Counted from the stretch's first letter, positions 11,241 to 22,660 are shown. The stretch is 64,000 nucleotides of DNA from Pyrenochaeta sp. MPI-SDFR-AT-0127 (GCA_020747015.1 JAGTJM010000009.1:248001-312000), one strand, 5' to 3'. Notes: a model not told the origin generated them from the letters alone. Made by a program: numbers and translations.

Positions 11241-11459
11241 GTGGGGTCTCTCCCCACTCCAACTCTACCTACCCAACCCCCACAAATTTCTTCGTATGGT
11301 GCAATAGCCTGTATTACTAATTCAGCGTCCCATGAGTTAGCGAGTAGATAATCGGGACAAGCCTGTACATCTAAGGCGATATGGTTCTCTTACCAAACCT
11401 CGAGTTTCACAACACCATTTCTACGTGCCGAGCCGAAAAGTCTATGATTGATATTCAAG
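11241..11459 (+). promoter_or_regulatory. Promoter of second flavin monooxygenase with clustered GTGGGG sites and an overlapping uORF
   Basis: Three sites lie within 43 bases: GTGGGG at 11241-11246, CCCCAC at 11252-11257 and CCCCAC at 11278-11283, with CTACCTACCC between the last two. An upstream ATG at 11444 opens a 14-codon reading frame in another frame that overlaps the main start at 11460. That could lower translation of the enzyme if the transcript includes it. Confidence 0.55.
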
Positions 11460-12957
11460 ATGGGTTCACAGAGTACGGAGGCTCATAAGGTTATTATTGT
11501 TGGAGCTGGACCAGTTGGTCTGACGACAGCTATCAATCTCGCGCGTCTCGGCGTTGATACCCTGGTATTGGAACAAGGAGACGGGATTGATCAATCGCCC
11601 CGAGCAACTTCTTATCAGCCATGCGTGATGGCAGAGATGCAAGAGACTGGAATTCTCGAGGATGTGAAGAAGAAGTCAATGGTCAACAACGTACTGTCCT
11701 ACTGGCTCGGTCGAGGCCCGGAAAAAGAGCGTGTTGCTGTTGTTGAAAAGCTTGAAGGCGGCTCAAAATTCCCCTCCGGCATCAACTGTGGCCAGCCAAT
11801 ATTAGCGAGCACAATCCTCGACCACCTTGTCACCTGGTATTCTGGGCATGCACAGGTCAGATTTCACCAAAGATTGGAGGAAATAACGCAGACAGATTCG
11901 ACTGTAAGCGTCCGATTCCGAGATCCCAGGACCAATGAAGACACCGAATATACCGCAGAGTGGCTGGTCGGCGCTGATGGTGCCGGCAGTACAGTAAGGA
12001 GACTTCTGGACATCCAATTTGAGGGTTTCTCCTGGCCTAAAGAGGACTTTTGTGCGACTAACATCCGATACCCCTTCGAGAAGTATGGTTTCACGACAGC
12101 TAACTTCATCATGGACCCAGTGCACTGGGCCGTCATCACTGTGATTGATAATACGGGCCTGTGGCGCTGTGCGTTTGGTGTGAAAGCTGGAATGACCAAC
12201 AATGAAATCAGAGCCGAGATTGACGAACACTTTCAACATATCTTACCTGGATGGCCGAATGAAGAGTATGAATTGGTCCAGCTCAACCGATACAAACCTC
12301 ATCAGAGATGCGCGTCTATGTATAAGAAAGGTCGTTGTCTCCTCGCTGGAGACGCCGCTCATGTGAGAACAGTCCCTCTCCTCACATTCTAGTTGTGCAA
12401 CTGACACATGAGCAGAGTAATAACCCGATAGGAGGTCTTGGCCTTACGACCGGTCTCTTAGATGGTACGTGATTCATTGGTAGAATACTCTATCTCTACG
12501 CAAATGTATACTCACCGATGCAGCTGGACCACTAGGGAGAGCCCTAGGTGCGGTAGTAAATGGCAAAGCCCCGGCTTCAATTCTTGATGACTGGGCACAA
12601 CTTCGACGAGACAAGTGGTTGAACTTCACCAACGAATTTTCAATTGAGAATAAGAGAATGGTGCAGAGAGGCGGCTATAGTGACGATCCAGCTGGCATTT
12701 GGAAGATGGACGAGGTTTCAGCATTGCATGGCATGGATAAATGGATCAAGAGCGCTACTCTAGAGAAACGACAAGCAGATTCAGCACTATGGAAGAACCT
12801 TGCTAATAAAGAAACACAATTGGTGAGTCGACTAAAGCAATGGGATATTGCAATGGATCCCAGATGGATGGAAGCATACGAAGACCCTGAAGTTGTAAAA
12901 GAGCGCTTACTGTTCCGTCCGATTAAGGATACATCTACCAAAACATACTTAACCTAA
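11460..12957 (+). CDS. FAD-dependent monooxygenase, aromatic hydroxylase (PHBH/MhpA type)
   Basis: Three exons, 11460-12362, 12416-12464, 12524-12957 (461 aa, phases agree). The dinucleotide-binding motif is V-G-A-G-P-V-G (G15, G17, G20). The mid motif is G-A-D-G-A-G-S-T-V-R, and the second FAD motif G-D-A-A-H spans the first splice and continues N-N-P-I-G-G-L-G-L-T-T-G. It belongs to the FAD_binding_3 family of phenol/aromatic hydroxylases and should use NAD(P)H and O2 in the cytosol. There is no C-terminal thioredoxin-like phenol-hydroxylase domain. In some clusters such enzymes hydroxylate or open anthraquinone- or phenol-type rings; the substrate here is unknown. The start at 11460 is the first in-frame ATG. 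Its promoter has the densest group of regulator-type sites, and its 3' end runs into an AT-rich island. Confidence 0.9.
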
Positions 12958-13117
12958 GTAAAAGCTTAAACCTTCTTTTTAGATAACTCTAGTTATAGCT
13001 ATAGGATTATAAAGTATATCATATCTGCTTAATATTCTTTTTCTTTACTTACTATCTAAGTACACCTAAGCTTTTCTAAATGTCTAGTCTATAATCTATA
13101 TTATTTGAAGGTAGTAA
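12958..13117. repeat. AT-rich island between convergent genes
   Basis: About 160 bases of strongly AT-rich sequence between the convergent monooxygenase and MFS genes. It is similar in texture (CTAAG, CTAGT, TATA words) to the islands at 10.93 and 17.6 kb. No ORF. It may be a degraded repeat, and the MFS gene appears to draw its last codons from its edge. Confidence 0.4.
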
Positions 13118-14799
13118 TTATAAGTCTAGTAACTTTGAATAGTACTTAGTATGAATATTTGTACTATGAAAATAAAGTACATAAAGTACAGGTATAGCAT
13201 GAAGTGCTAAGACTGCAAATATCGCTTGTATCGCTGTGCGACCGATCAAGAGCACGAGGGTTGAAGCAGACGCACTAACAATTGCGCCGATCGGAAATCT
13301 AATTACTGCAAGAAGCGATGCTGAGTCGGCAGCTCTTTCTGGGCAAAGATCGATAAGGTAGGTACTTGCCGCCATCTAGTAACCACAGTCGTTAGTGTAT
13401 GCTATCAGCAATCTTCTCCATTTTAGGTCGACATACCGAGAGAGAATACAGCCCTGCACCAGTTAATCCATTCCCTAGTATGGGAAAGACCCAATGAATT
13501 GATGTACGAGCAGTGAGGCTGTAAACCACGAGACCAACGGATACGAGAACAGCAGAACTCAGCATAAGTGGGAGTCGGTGCTCCGGCCTCCGTTTCCCAT
13601 TACCAGCCAGGATGATCATGAGGCGATCACTCGTGAGGCCGAAAAGTAACAAACCCACCGTCATGCCGATGCCGGTCCCTAAGAAGGCCAGACCTGTCTG
13701 GCTTGGTTTAAAGTCATACTCAGCTTTGTACGTGGCTGGAATATCAGTATACAAGTAGATCTGGATGCTGTAGAAAAGGGCGGTGAGGAATGCGATCGCG
13801 CTAAAGAGAGGGTGGCGCATTAGCCGAAATGGAGCGAATAAACCGTCGACTAGGACCTGTCGAAGCGGCTTCGCGTAGTCTTGTGATGGATGACTATCCT
13901 CTTGTGTGAACCTTGTGAGCAAGGGCGACATGGTACCTTCGGTGGGATGGGACTCGTAGGTACAAGCTGTATGGATCGTCGACGTTTCATCCATGTACAA
14001 TAGCGTTATGACAGCATTGAAAGCGACCTGTTCAGTGAGCTGATGGCCGAGAATTTCTATGTCTCCGGGCATTTTACGTACCACAAAAACGAGTACCCAA
14101 AAACAACCTCGCCAGCTGAACCTCTCCGCCACGCAACCCCCCACCAAAGGACCCACTGTTGGCGCCCATACAGTACCGAAAGCCATCAACGCCACGGCTC
14201 TACCTCGCTTTTCTTTTTCGATGATATCTGCAATGACGCCGCTGCCTTGAGTGATTGCGCAGGCTCCTGCGCAACCAGCAAGGAAACGAAACGCGATGAG
14301 CGACCCCATACCCGGCGCAAGTGCGCATCCTATATGCCCCAATAAGAGAAGAAGATTTGCAGCGTGGTAGATGTACAAGCGGCCGTAGACCTTAGAGAGA
14401 GGCAAGAACAAGAAAGGCCCGATCGAAAATCCTACGACATATGCTTGAACAGTCAAGGATGCGGTGCTTAGGACGGTGGAGAAGTCATCTGCAATCTGGT
14501 GGAGTGCGGGGGCATGAATGGTCGAGCCGAGAGGTCTTCCAATCCGCTCCTGTGTTAGAGTCTGGGCCACCCACGCAACATGGAATTATAACTTACGTTG
14601 CCATAGCCATGGATGATCCAATCAGGATGTGAACCCACTTCTTCTTCTCCGACCAATCCTTTGGGTCGGTGAAGCGGGCGCTGGAAGTTCGTTGGTGACC
14701 TTTTTCGAGCATGGCCTCATGGTCTTCAACAGCTTTAGGTTCGCTAGTGGAGTGTCGGTGTGGGGAAGGCATGCCGGGACGGGACGCAGCTGCGTACAT
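13118..14799 (-). CDS. MFS transporter, DHA1 family
   Basis: Four exons: 14799-14597, 14535-14082, 14027-13437, 13375-13118 (501 aa). Introns have GTAAGT, GTACGT and GTATGT donors and CTAAC/CTGAA branch sites. A hydrophilic N-terminus leads to about 12 membrane helices. Typical signatures include W-V-H-I-L-I-G near the start, G-S-T-I-H-A-P-A-L-H-Q-I-A in helix 1-2, L-S-K-V-Y-G-R loop 2-3, and R-F-L-A-G in helix 4. The second and first halves are separated by a charged loop around residue 235. It should be a plasma-membrane drug:H+ antiporter exporting the cluster product or a toxic intermediate. The third intron contributes a phase-0 join before the last two helices. The C-terminal tail is unusually Tyr/Ser/Lys-rich and enters AT-rich DNA. 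It is divergent from a second MFS gene at 15725. Confidence 0.88.
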
Positions 14800-15724
14800 T
14801 AGTGACTTGGCAGAAATTGGGAAAAGAAAAACTACGGTCAGCAGATACAGAGACAGCTGTTCTTGAAGTAAATTCTAGAAGCTCGAGATTAGGGGTAGTG
14901 CAGTATCCGACGTAACGAGAGAAGCCGCCTGTTTCGCTTTTTTGGCCACCTCTTTCGCAACTCGGCCTTACCAAGGCTTTGCAGAATGCGATCTTAACTC
15001 CAAAGACACCATGATGCGAAATCAAAACGACCGTGTCCGGTTCGAGACATGGTTCAAACGTGATATCGCAAGGAAAGCCAGTCCACGAAACCAAAACCTT
15101 GAGGGGGCACGGATCTCAGGTGTGTTATCGGACACTCATTGTCAAATGAATCACCTGGCCAAATGTTTCATGCTCGTGCAATCAGGATTAGACCGACTAT
15201 GGACCGACTATGGACCGACTGTGGACCAGCCGCACAGCTGAATGCTTAGTCCCAGAGCCCAACGTGAATGTTGGACATGAAGGCTACGTGTGCCAGCCTT
15301 ACCGCGCTTCCATCGGATATGCAAATAAATAAAAATAACGGCTACAAAGGCGAATTGAACGTAAACAATACAGGATATTGACCCACAGTTCTAAATACTG
15401 TATGAGGGCAGTGCTGTACAGAGTGCGTTGGCACTATTCTCATCCGGGTTGAGATCTACTCATGTTCCGAGCTTATGGATACTTCGAGGCCAATCTTTCA
15501 AAACCCAAGACAACGGGCGCCTCGCGAGGTTACTACCCCGAAAGTTACAGCTAAACTTGTCCGGCTGCAGTATTCCTTGTGCACAATATGCTCCATCCCT
15601 ACTCATGCAAATATGCGCAGATATTGTTTCCTTTTTCTTTTAGTAGGTGACCCAGTTCAAGGATGGTATATTAGGCCGCTCCATCCCGCCTTCTTTCCCG
15701 CTTGCACAGAAATTCTGAAACAAG
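14800..15724. promoter_or_regulatory. Divergent promoter region of the two MFS genes
   Basis: 925 bases between divergent transporters. Unlike the enzyme promoters it has no GTGGGG copy; only weaker GGGGTAGT (about 14891) and CTACCCC (about 15533) are present. It holds the tandem repeat at 15191-15227. A small ORF (15475-15735) overlaps the MFS2 start region but has no recognisable motif. Confidence 0.45.
15191..15227. repeat. 11-bp tandem repeat
   Basis: The unit GACCGACTATG occurs at 15191-15201, 15202-15212 and, with one change, 15213-15223, then a partial fourth copy (GACC). It lies in the middle of the divergent MFS promoter. The function is unknown. It could be a replication-slippage product or a spaced array of binding sites. 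Confidence 0.85.
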
Positions 15725-17582
15725 ATGGAGCCTGAGCAAGATCAGACGAGTATTCATCAAACTACCACGAATGACCGCCACTTGATACAGAAAGACGGTA
15801 CAACGGAAGAGGGCGGTTATGTTTCCAGTGATGGGTTCGATGGCACGGCAAATCTTACTCTGGGGAGCGGAACAATCCTCATTCCGGCGCCAACAGCTGA
15901 TCCGCAAGGTGAGAATGTCTCAGACAATCCCCTCGGGCTTATTGTCGGCACCTTAGACATCAGGCTCACATCGGTACCGTAGATCCATTGAATTTGACCT
16001 CCCTCCGTAAGACCATCATTCTATGCATCTTGATCGTCTGTAAGTTGAACATTAGTCCCAACATTTCAAACGTGTATTCAGCTGACCATGTAATAGATGC
16101 TGTATCTGGACTCTGTCTTGTGACTGCACTTGGTGCTCTTATTGGCTTCTTCCTCGACGACTATGAGAAGGAAGGTATTACACAAGCTCAGATCTCGGGG
16201 TTACTCACCTATCCCTCGCTTTTTCTCGGAGTTGGTAACATTGTTTCAATGCCACTGGCTATAGCCGTTGGTCGACGCCCCGTGCTGTTGCTCTCTCTTT
16301 TGCTTCTCTTCTTGTCCGGAATTTTGTGCGCAACCAATCAGAATTTCACCTGGCATCTTGCCGGTCGCAGTGTGGCGGGGTTCTCCGCTGCTCAATGTCA
16401 GGCTTTAGTTCTTCTGATCATCCAGGTGGGTTTATTGCGACCCAACTATTGGATTGTCAGCACTCAGGAACTAATGGCTCACAGGACATTTTCTTTTTAC
16501 ACCAACGTGGCCGGACTTTCCAGTTGTTCGCTTCTTTTGAAGTCCTCCTAAATTCCAGCTTGACTATTGTGTCTTCCTACATGAGTGAAGCGCTTGGATG
16601 GCGGTCCTGGTATTGGCTCTTTACCGCTCTCTCCGGGGTCTGCTTCATCTTCGCCTTCATTTTCGTCCCCGAAACGGATTACACGCGCCCTTTGTCCGCA
16701 TACATGGGCACCCATGCTCCTGATTATACTAACATCGATTACACCGAACCCCTGAAGCAGGATCAAGGGACGACTTCGGAACAGCGCATGGAACCACTGA
16801 CGACCCTGAGTGAGCGAACGCTAGACATGGAGAAATTCCAGCCGCGCACATGGAAGTCAGACATGCGCATCTTTGTTATCAAGCCAGATTTCAGAAAAGC
16901 AATTGCTACTTGGAAACAAATGGTCGAAATCTATTTCTTTCCCCATGTCTTGTGGGTCACGCTCATGAACGGATTCTTCCAGGGCACCGACGTTTGCATC
17001 CAGATAACTTACGGTACAGCCCTCGTCTCTCCACCCTATAACTGGGCCAATACTACTGTGTCGCTCATCCAAATTGGTCAAATTATTGTCGCCCTCCTCT
17101 CAATTCCGATCATCGGGTTATTTAGCGATTCTTTCATCCAGCGCAAAGCTCGAGCGAATCAAGGTGTCCATGAACCCGAGCATCGATTGCCGCCACTTGT
17201 TGCTCCTCTCTTGGTCTGTATCATGATGACCGTGATATACGGCTTCGCACTACAGTATCCAGAAAAATACCACTGGTTTGCGCTGGCCTTCACGGTGAAT
17301 ATCTGGTTGTTCTTGCTCCTAGCTGCTAGTACCGTTGGCACGACCTATCTCCTCGATGCGCACCCTGCGCGTGCTGGCGCCATTATGGTCGTGATACCTG
17401 TAACCAGAGGGTTGGTAAGCTTTGGTATTTCGTATCATACCGTTGACTATGTCAACGCAATAGGCGCGGCGAATACATTTGGAATACTTTCGGGGATTAT
17501 GGGAATCTTTGGATTGGTCGGCCTTCTATTTTACTGGAAAGGTAAACCTGTCCGACATAAGTTTTCAAGATGGGCAAACTAG
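15725..17582 (+). CDS. MFS transporter, DHA1 family
   Basis: Four exons: 15725-15908, 15983-16039, 16097-16425, 16485-17582 (555 aa, phases agree). The long polar N-terminus ends in I-L-I-P-A-P-T-A-D-P then D-P-L-N-L-T-S-L-R-K, the usual entry to helix 1 of fungal DHA1 transporters. D-I-F-F-L-H-Q-R-G-R follows the third splice and is a loop signature of this group. Y-M-S-E-A-L-G-W-R-S-W-Y-W marks helix 6. A hydrophilic loop of about 90 residues separates the two six-helix halves, and E-P-E-H-R-L-P-P lies in a later cytosolic loop. The gene is likely an exporter at the plasma membrane. It differs clearly from the divergent MFS at 13118, so the pair is not a simple tandem duplication. Its 3' end marks the probable right border of the cluster. 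Confidence 0.88.
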
Positions 17583-17778
17583 GTCACGTCTAGGATATAT
17601 AAGTAGCTAAGGTATATAAGTAGTTATATTCTACTAAGTCCCTACTAGACTTTATCTTACCTTAAGTTAGGCTATAACAACTTGATTTACCCTATTAGTA
17701 ACATAGTAAGACCATTTTTAAGACAATTATATCTCTAACTTAACTCTAGTAGTATTAATAATATACTTGAATATCTAT
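17583..17778. repeat. AT-rich island at the cluster border
   Basis: About 195 AT-rich bases lie between convergent MFS and P4-ATPase genes. They include TATATAAGTAG twice around 17596-17625 and many CTAGT/TTAAG words, as in the two other islands. This looks like degraded repeat sequence and coincides with the switch from cluster to housekeeping genes. Confidence 0.45.
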
Positions 17779-20700
17779 TTAAATGCCTTGTACCTTCCGA
17801 TAACTTGGCGGTTTCAAAGTCCTTCCAATTAGTTTTACCGCATACGGTGGAATCAAACTAACTGCGGCAATGATGAAAAATTTCCACCAAAATGCTAAAG
17901 AGCTCACATACGCAAGTTCAAAGTAGCCACCAAGAAATGGGATACTACCGAAGTAGATCCCAGCTGTGCCAACAATACTTGCTGTCATAATCCAATGCCA
18001 AGTTGTCACCTCCATGGCCACCATAACAAGCTCGTTGACCACAAGTACTGAGAAGGATATACTGACCATCTTTTTGAAGGTCAGATCATTAAGTGAGGAC
18101 GAGCCAACACCAACAAGGAGCTGAGACAGGCCTTGAATCATGGATCCCTGGTATATGGAGACTGCAACCCATATGAAGAAGGACTTGTAACTCAAGCTGC
18201 GCCCGGTCTTTAATTCGGCGTAGAGCTCGGGGTACAGATTAGCGACAGATTCATCAACGTCGCAGTCCAGGACCAGGGAGAAGACAGGCATCATGGTATA
18301 TATTGTCGAATAGCCCACGAGTAGCCAGTCCTTGTACAGCGCATACGGCTCGAAGGATGATGCGATGCTGAAGACGGTTTGGCAGATGGAAATAATGAGG
18401 CCGCGGTGAATGACGAATTGCGAGAGCTTAGCAGATCGTTTGTATGAATTGCGACCATGCCAGACAAGCAGCTTGACCACGTAGCAGAACTGCTCAATCG
18501 AGAAGTCGGCAGCAAGGGATGCTTGTCGTCCTTCTTTCCCGACAATACCTACGCCAACATCGGCAGCCTGAATCATAGAGACGTCATTGCCTCCGTCGCC
18601 GATGCAGCAGACACGTTTCTTGGTGTATTCGCGGATTAGACGTGCGACGTCTGCTTTTTGAGTAGGGGAGCATCGGCATGCGACAACGGTTGGAAGCTGC
18701 ACAGCAATGGATATAAATTCCTGACGATAGTGAGTGAGCATAAGTGCAAGAGACTCTCCATCTATGAGGAGGCATGCGTCAATTTTGCCGCGGAGAAAGT
18801 CTAGTGAGGAGTGAGCGAGGTCTTTGCGCTTCACTGTTGTACTGTTAGCAGAAATATCAAAGACTGTTTGGGCAAGGAGTGGTTACGCTTGGAAATAGTG
18901 TGCACATATTGACCTCGAGCGACCAGCTTGGAGCTGGTGGCCACACATCGAGCAGTCTCAACTTTATCCCCTGTCAACATCCAGATCTTGATACCAGCAT
19001 TTCGCAAGAGCTCCAATGACGGCTTGACGTCCCGCTGTAATTTGTCCTCAACGCCAGTGACGCCTAGCAACTCTAAATCATGCTCAAGATACTGCTTGAC
19101 TACACTAGCAACAGCAGAATCGCGATTGTTCAGTGCCAATGAGGCTTGGGCATGCTTGGTTGCAAAATCTTGATACGCCTGCGCAGATAGTTTCTTGCGA
19201 CCAACAACCAGTGTTCGAAGGCCTTCTCGTGCCATGTTCGCAGTCTCCTCATCAAGCCAGTCATTAGCGGCAACGATGGATGCCATGACAGTGTCAGCGC
19301 CCTTTTGATAGAACCAAATCTCGCCATCCTTATCGGTAGAAGATGATGCCGGCCCAGAGTAGAACCTAACGACGATGCCCATGCGCTTACCTTCCGAGGT
19401 GAATGGAAACACATTCAAAATGTGCACTCGTACGACTACGTTGCCGCTGTCGCACAACTGTAGGGTCATTGATTCTCGGTCACGCGAGAGAAGTCTGAGA
19501 CCGACAGCCTCGGTCCATCTCACAATGGCAATCTCATCTGGTGAAGACGCTTGGTACGTGGTGAGCATCTCGCCATTCTCTTCCTCTGTCGTCGGCGTAA
19601 CATTGTGACAAAGTGCTAACGCTAACACTACATCACGGACACGAGATCCAATCTCCCTTCTTGTGCGAGTGGCCGAAGTGAGTGGTGCAGTGTAGGTTGA
19701 TGACGGGGTGACCAGAGAGGGGACTTCTTCTGCTGGAGGCGTGAAGAATTGGCGAACGTATGATGATACTTCATCCATGGCCTCGTTGGCGTAGGAAACG
19801 GTACCGACATGAATCTTCTTCATGACCATTTCTACCTCCCTTTAGTACGATACAATTCAAATCATGGCATAACATACCGTTTTGTGTGAGTGTACCCGTC
19901 TTGTCACTCAACAGATACTCGATTCGACCTAGATCTTCTGGGATCGTACTGGTCCGGACGACTGTTCCTTTGATGCTTTGATCATGCTCAATGAACCATG
20001 CATAAACTGACTTACCCATGTCCAGATTGACGCGCAACCCAACTGGCACGATGGTAGAAAACAATATCAAAAACCGCATCATGGATATGTACCATGGTCG
20101 GTCATCGATGATCCGGAATTTAGTCAGCGCAACAAGGAGGAACGATAGAGATAGTGTGAAGATACATAGGAACTTGGTTAGAGAATTGATCTCTAATTCC
20201 AGAAGGCCGGTTTTGGATCTTGACGGTGAGGTGGAGAGAGCTTGTCGGGTTTGCGGGCCTGTATATACGACAACGGCAAGCAGACTACAACTCGAGGCGA
20301 CCACAGTATTCGCCCAAATGGTGTTGTCGATACTGAGAGGTGCTGATTGACATTGTACCTCCGAGGACGAACCTCCTTGGTTATGAGGGTCGTACTGTCG
20401 TTGGCTTTTGGGTGGTAGTTCGACAGTTCCGTAGAATTCGTTGACCTTCTTGTCTGGTTTGCTTGCAACGACACGCAGTCTAGTATACTCTCCAACATTC
20501 AGATTTTGCGTGAGGGGCGAAGTCAAACGCAGTTTCCAATCAGTTTCACCGTCTAGTTGATCAGTCCGAATGAAGGCCTCACCGGAAGATGTAGGTGTTG
20601 CAGCACTATCGAATGCGAGAGTGTCTACGCCATCTATGTTCACACTGGTATCTTCATTGCCCAGTGAAGATGGGGCATGTACGGGCGCTGGGCTTGACGC

Positions 20701-21813
20701 TAAAGGAAAGGTGCTGTCGCTGGAGTAACTTTTTAGGAGTACCATGTCTGCAGGTACACGCTGGTCTTTGCCGAGCTTGACAACGTCTCCCACCTTCAAG
20801 CTTCTGGAAGGCTTCACAACTTCCCAGTAACTGCACGTTGCCAACTCCTCGTGAGTAAAATGCTGTTCCTCGTCCACGATGTTATTCAAGCGGCCTCTAC
20901 CCTGTCTATGTCTCCTCAGCCTCCTCGTCGTCCGTGAATTCTGCCCAGGCGCAACACCGTTGCCCAGGCTGTTCTCCTCAAACATCAAGACGGTATAACC
21001 CTCTGAGTTCGCCTCTGCATCTCTCCGGCGTCGAGCAATGTCGTCCATGGCCTCTTTCCCCAAGGTAATAGAAATAACGAATGCGAGTGGAGCAATGTAG
21101 GTGGAAAGGTAGCCGATGCGTAATGCGGGTATTATCTGCGAAAGTGCGACAAGCAAGAAGTACATGTTGATGAAGAAGGAGAACTCGTTGTATAGAGTGC
21201 GCGGAAGAAAGCTCCAGGGAGTGTATTTGGCGTTGGAGACGGCATTGGCGGGAAACCTCGAGGCTTGAAGCTGGCCGACCGAGATGGTGCGTTGGGTGGT
21301 TGGATCGTGTTCCTCGTCAGCATCCTCGTCTGCACCCTCGCCGCTTAGGTGTATGTCTGGTTCAGGCGGCGAGGCACGGAAGCCTGGGATGCGCAAGGAG
21401 GCGCCCAAGCGCGAGAGCGCACTTTGGTGTTGCTCGTGTCGTGGGTGTCGCCTCTGGTGTAAGTTGTGAGAGGGTAGTAGCGGCGCATCGTCATCTCCAG
21501 ACTGCCCATAGCTGCCAGCAGAGTCTCTCTTGGGGCCATCGTCATCATCCAGAAGGCCTCGCAGGTCGTCGTCGTCGTCGGCCGGCGCTTGCTTCTTGGT
21601 GCTTCCTCGCAAGCGGCCTACCCTCAGATTTCTGAGAGGTATCCTTGCCCCTAGTTCATGATATGGTCGTCGTTGTTCCTTGGACTGTCGGCGGGGCGGC
21701 GTGGCTGCAGAGCGTGAGTGCGAAGCCAGCGGGTCGAGCTCGTCGAGGTCGAGCTCGAGGTCTGAATCCTCGTCGGGCGCGTTTGGCTGGTGGTACTGGT
21801 GAGGAGCGGGCAT
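17779..21813 (-). CDS. NEO1: P4-type ATPase, Neo1/ATP9 class phospholipid flippase
   Basis: Three exons: 21813-19878, 19831-18887, 18833-17779 (1311 aa). All P4 landmarks are in order: T-D-Q-L-D-G-E-T-D-W-K near residue 418, the phosphorylated D-K-T-G-T at 636-640, S-S-P-D-E-I-A-I-V, L-T-G-D-K-V-E-T-A near 932 and G-D-G-G-N-D-V near 1040, with about ten membrane helices. The stretch R-V-N-L-D-M-G-K followed by T-S-T-I-P-E-D-L-G-R-I-E-Y-L-L and K-K-I-H-V-G-T-V-S-Y is typical of Neo1. That protein moves aminophospholipids at Golgi/endosomal membranes and needs no Cdc50 subunit. The N-terminal 200 residues are acidic, Arg/His-rich and probably disordered, longer than in yeast. The TM4 stretch reads P-V-G-L. 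The first splice falls just after the D-K-T-G-T-L-T-Q-N block. Confidence 0.93.
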
Positions 21814-22660
21814 GACGCATGTACTGGGCGGCGGGGAGGGCTTCTAGCTCTATCCACCTCATACGCAGCCAGATTGTGTGTTGAGATGGCTTGCTTCAGT
21901 GTTGCCTGCGGGAGTCTGCGGCGGCTCGGGGGTGTGTGAACGGACACTCCAGTCGGCCAGATGTCTTGTTTCAAAGCCCAGCCAGGACGTGGACGACGAG
22001 GAAAGCCGGGGAGTCTATGTCGCCGCAGACTAGTTCGTCCAGAGGGTCAAGAGTGTTGCCTGCAGCTCGCAAGGAGCAACCCACACCAGCGGCTTTGCAG
22101 TGTCAACGTTGCGAGGCGGTGTGGCGTCGTGGCGTCATGGCTGTGGCGGTGGCTGGATGGTCAGGCTGTGGGCCGGCCGTTTCAATCTCCAGGTTGAGGA
22201 ACAGCTGTCCAGATCTCACCACTCCGCACTGCACACCATGCAGACCAATTCCGCGTCATTTTCTTGATCCAGAGCCTCTCCTTCACTCCAGAAGGACCCT
22301 TGACCTGCGCGACGCTTTGCGCCCCTTGTTCTGCTTCTCTGTAGAGGTACGTGTCTTGGGCGCCCATGTGGAAAGGGATGCCGGCGACTCCCATCCACTG
22401 CGCACTCCTGCAATCCCATCGCGATTTCATTTCGGGGGCATACTTTGCTGCGACATGGAAAACCTTTGTCCATGCTCCTCCGCACCATATCCCTCTACTA
22501 TCAAGCCGAACATCATATCGCGCCATTGCGATTGAGCATATCCCACCTTGTCCTCGTCCAATCTCCGATGCTCACACTTCGAGCTAGCACATACCCAATC
22601 CAGCGCTGATTGTCCCCAGTACTTATAGATACCCTTTTGTATGACCTTTTAATTCCCATA
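21814..22660. promoter_or_regulatory. Divergent promoter region of NEO1 and SEC16
   Basis: About 850 bases between two divergent housekeeping genes. It is GC-richer than the cluster spacers and open by chance in several frames (21891-22535 on plus, 22182-22526 on minus), but no ORF has recognisable motifs. No GTGGGG site was seen. Confidence 0.5.

Noticed and set aside
13376..14596. Extra in-frame peptide segments in the MFS gene near its introns
   Set aside because: They correspond to introns with good donor and branch sites, and their removal restores the MFS family sequence.
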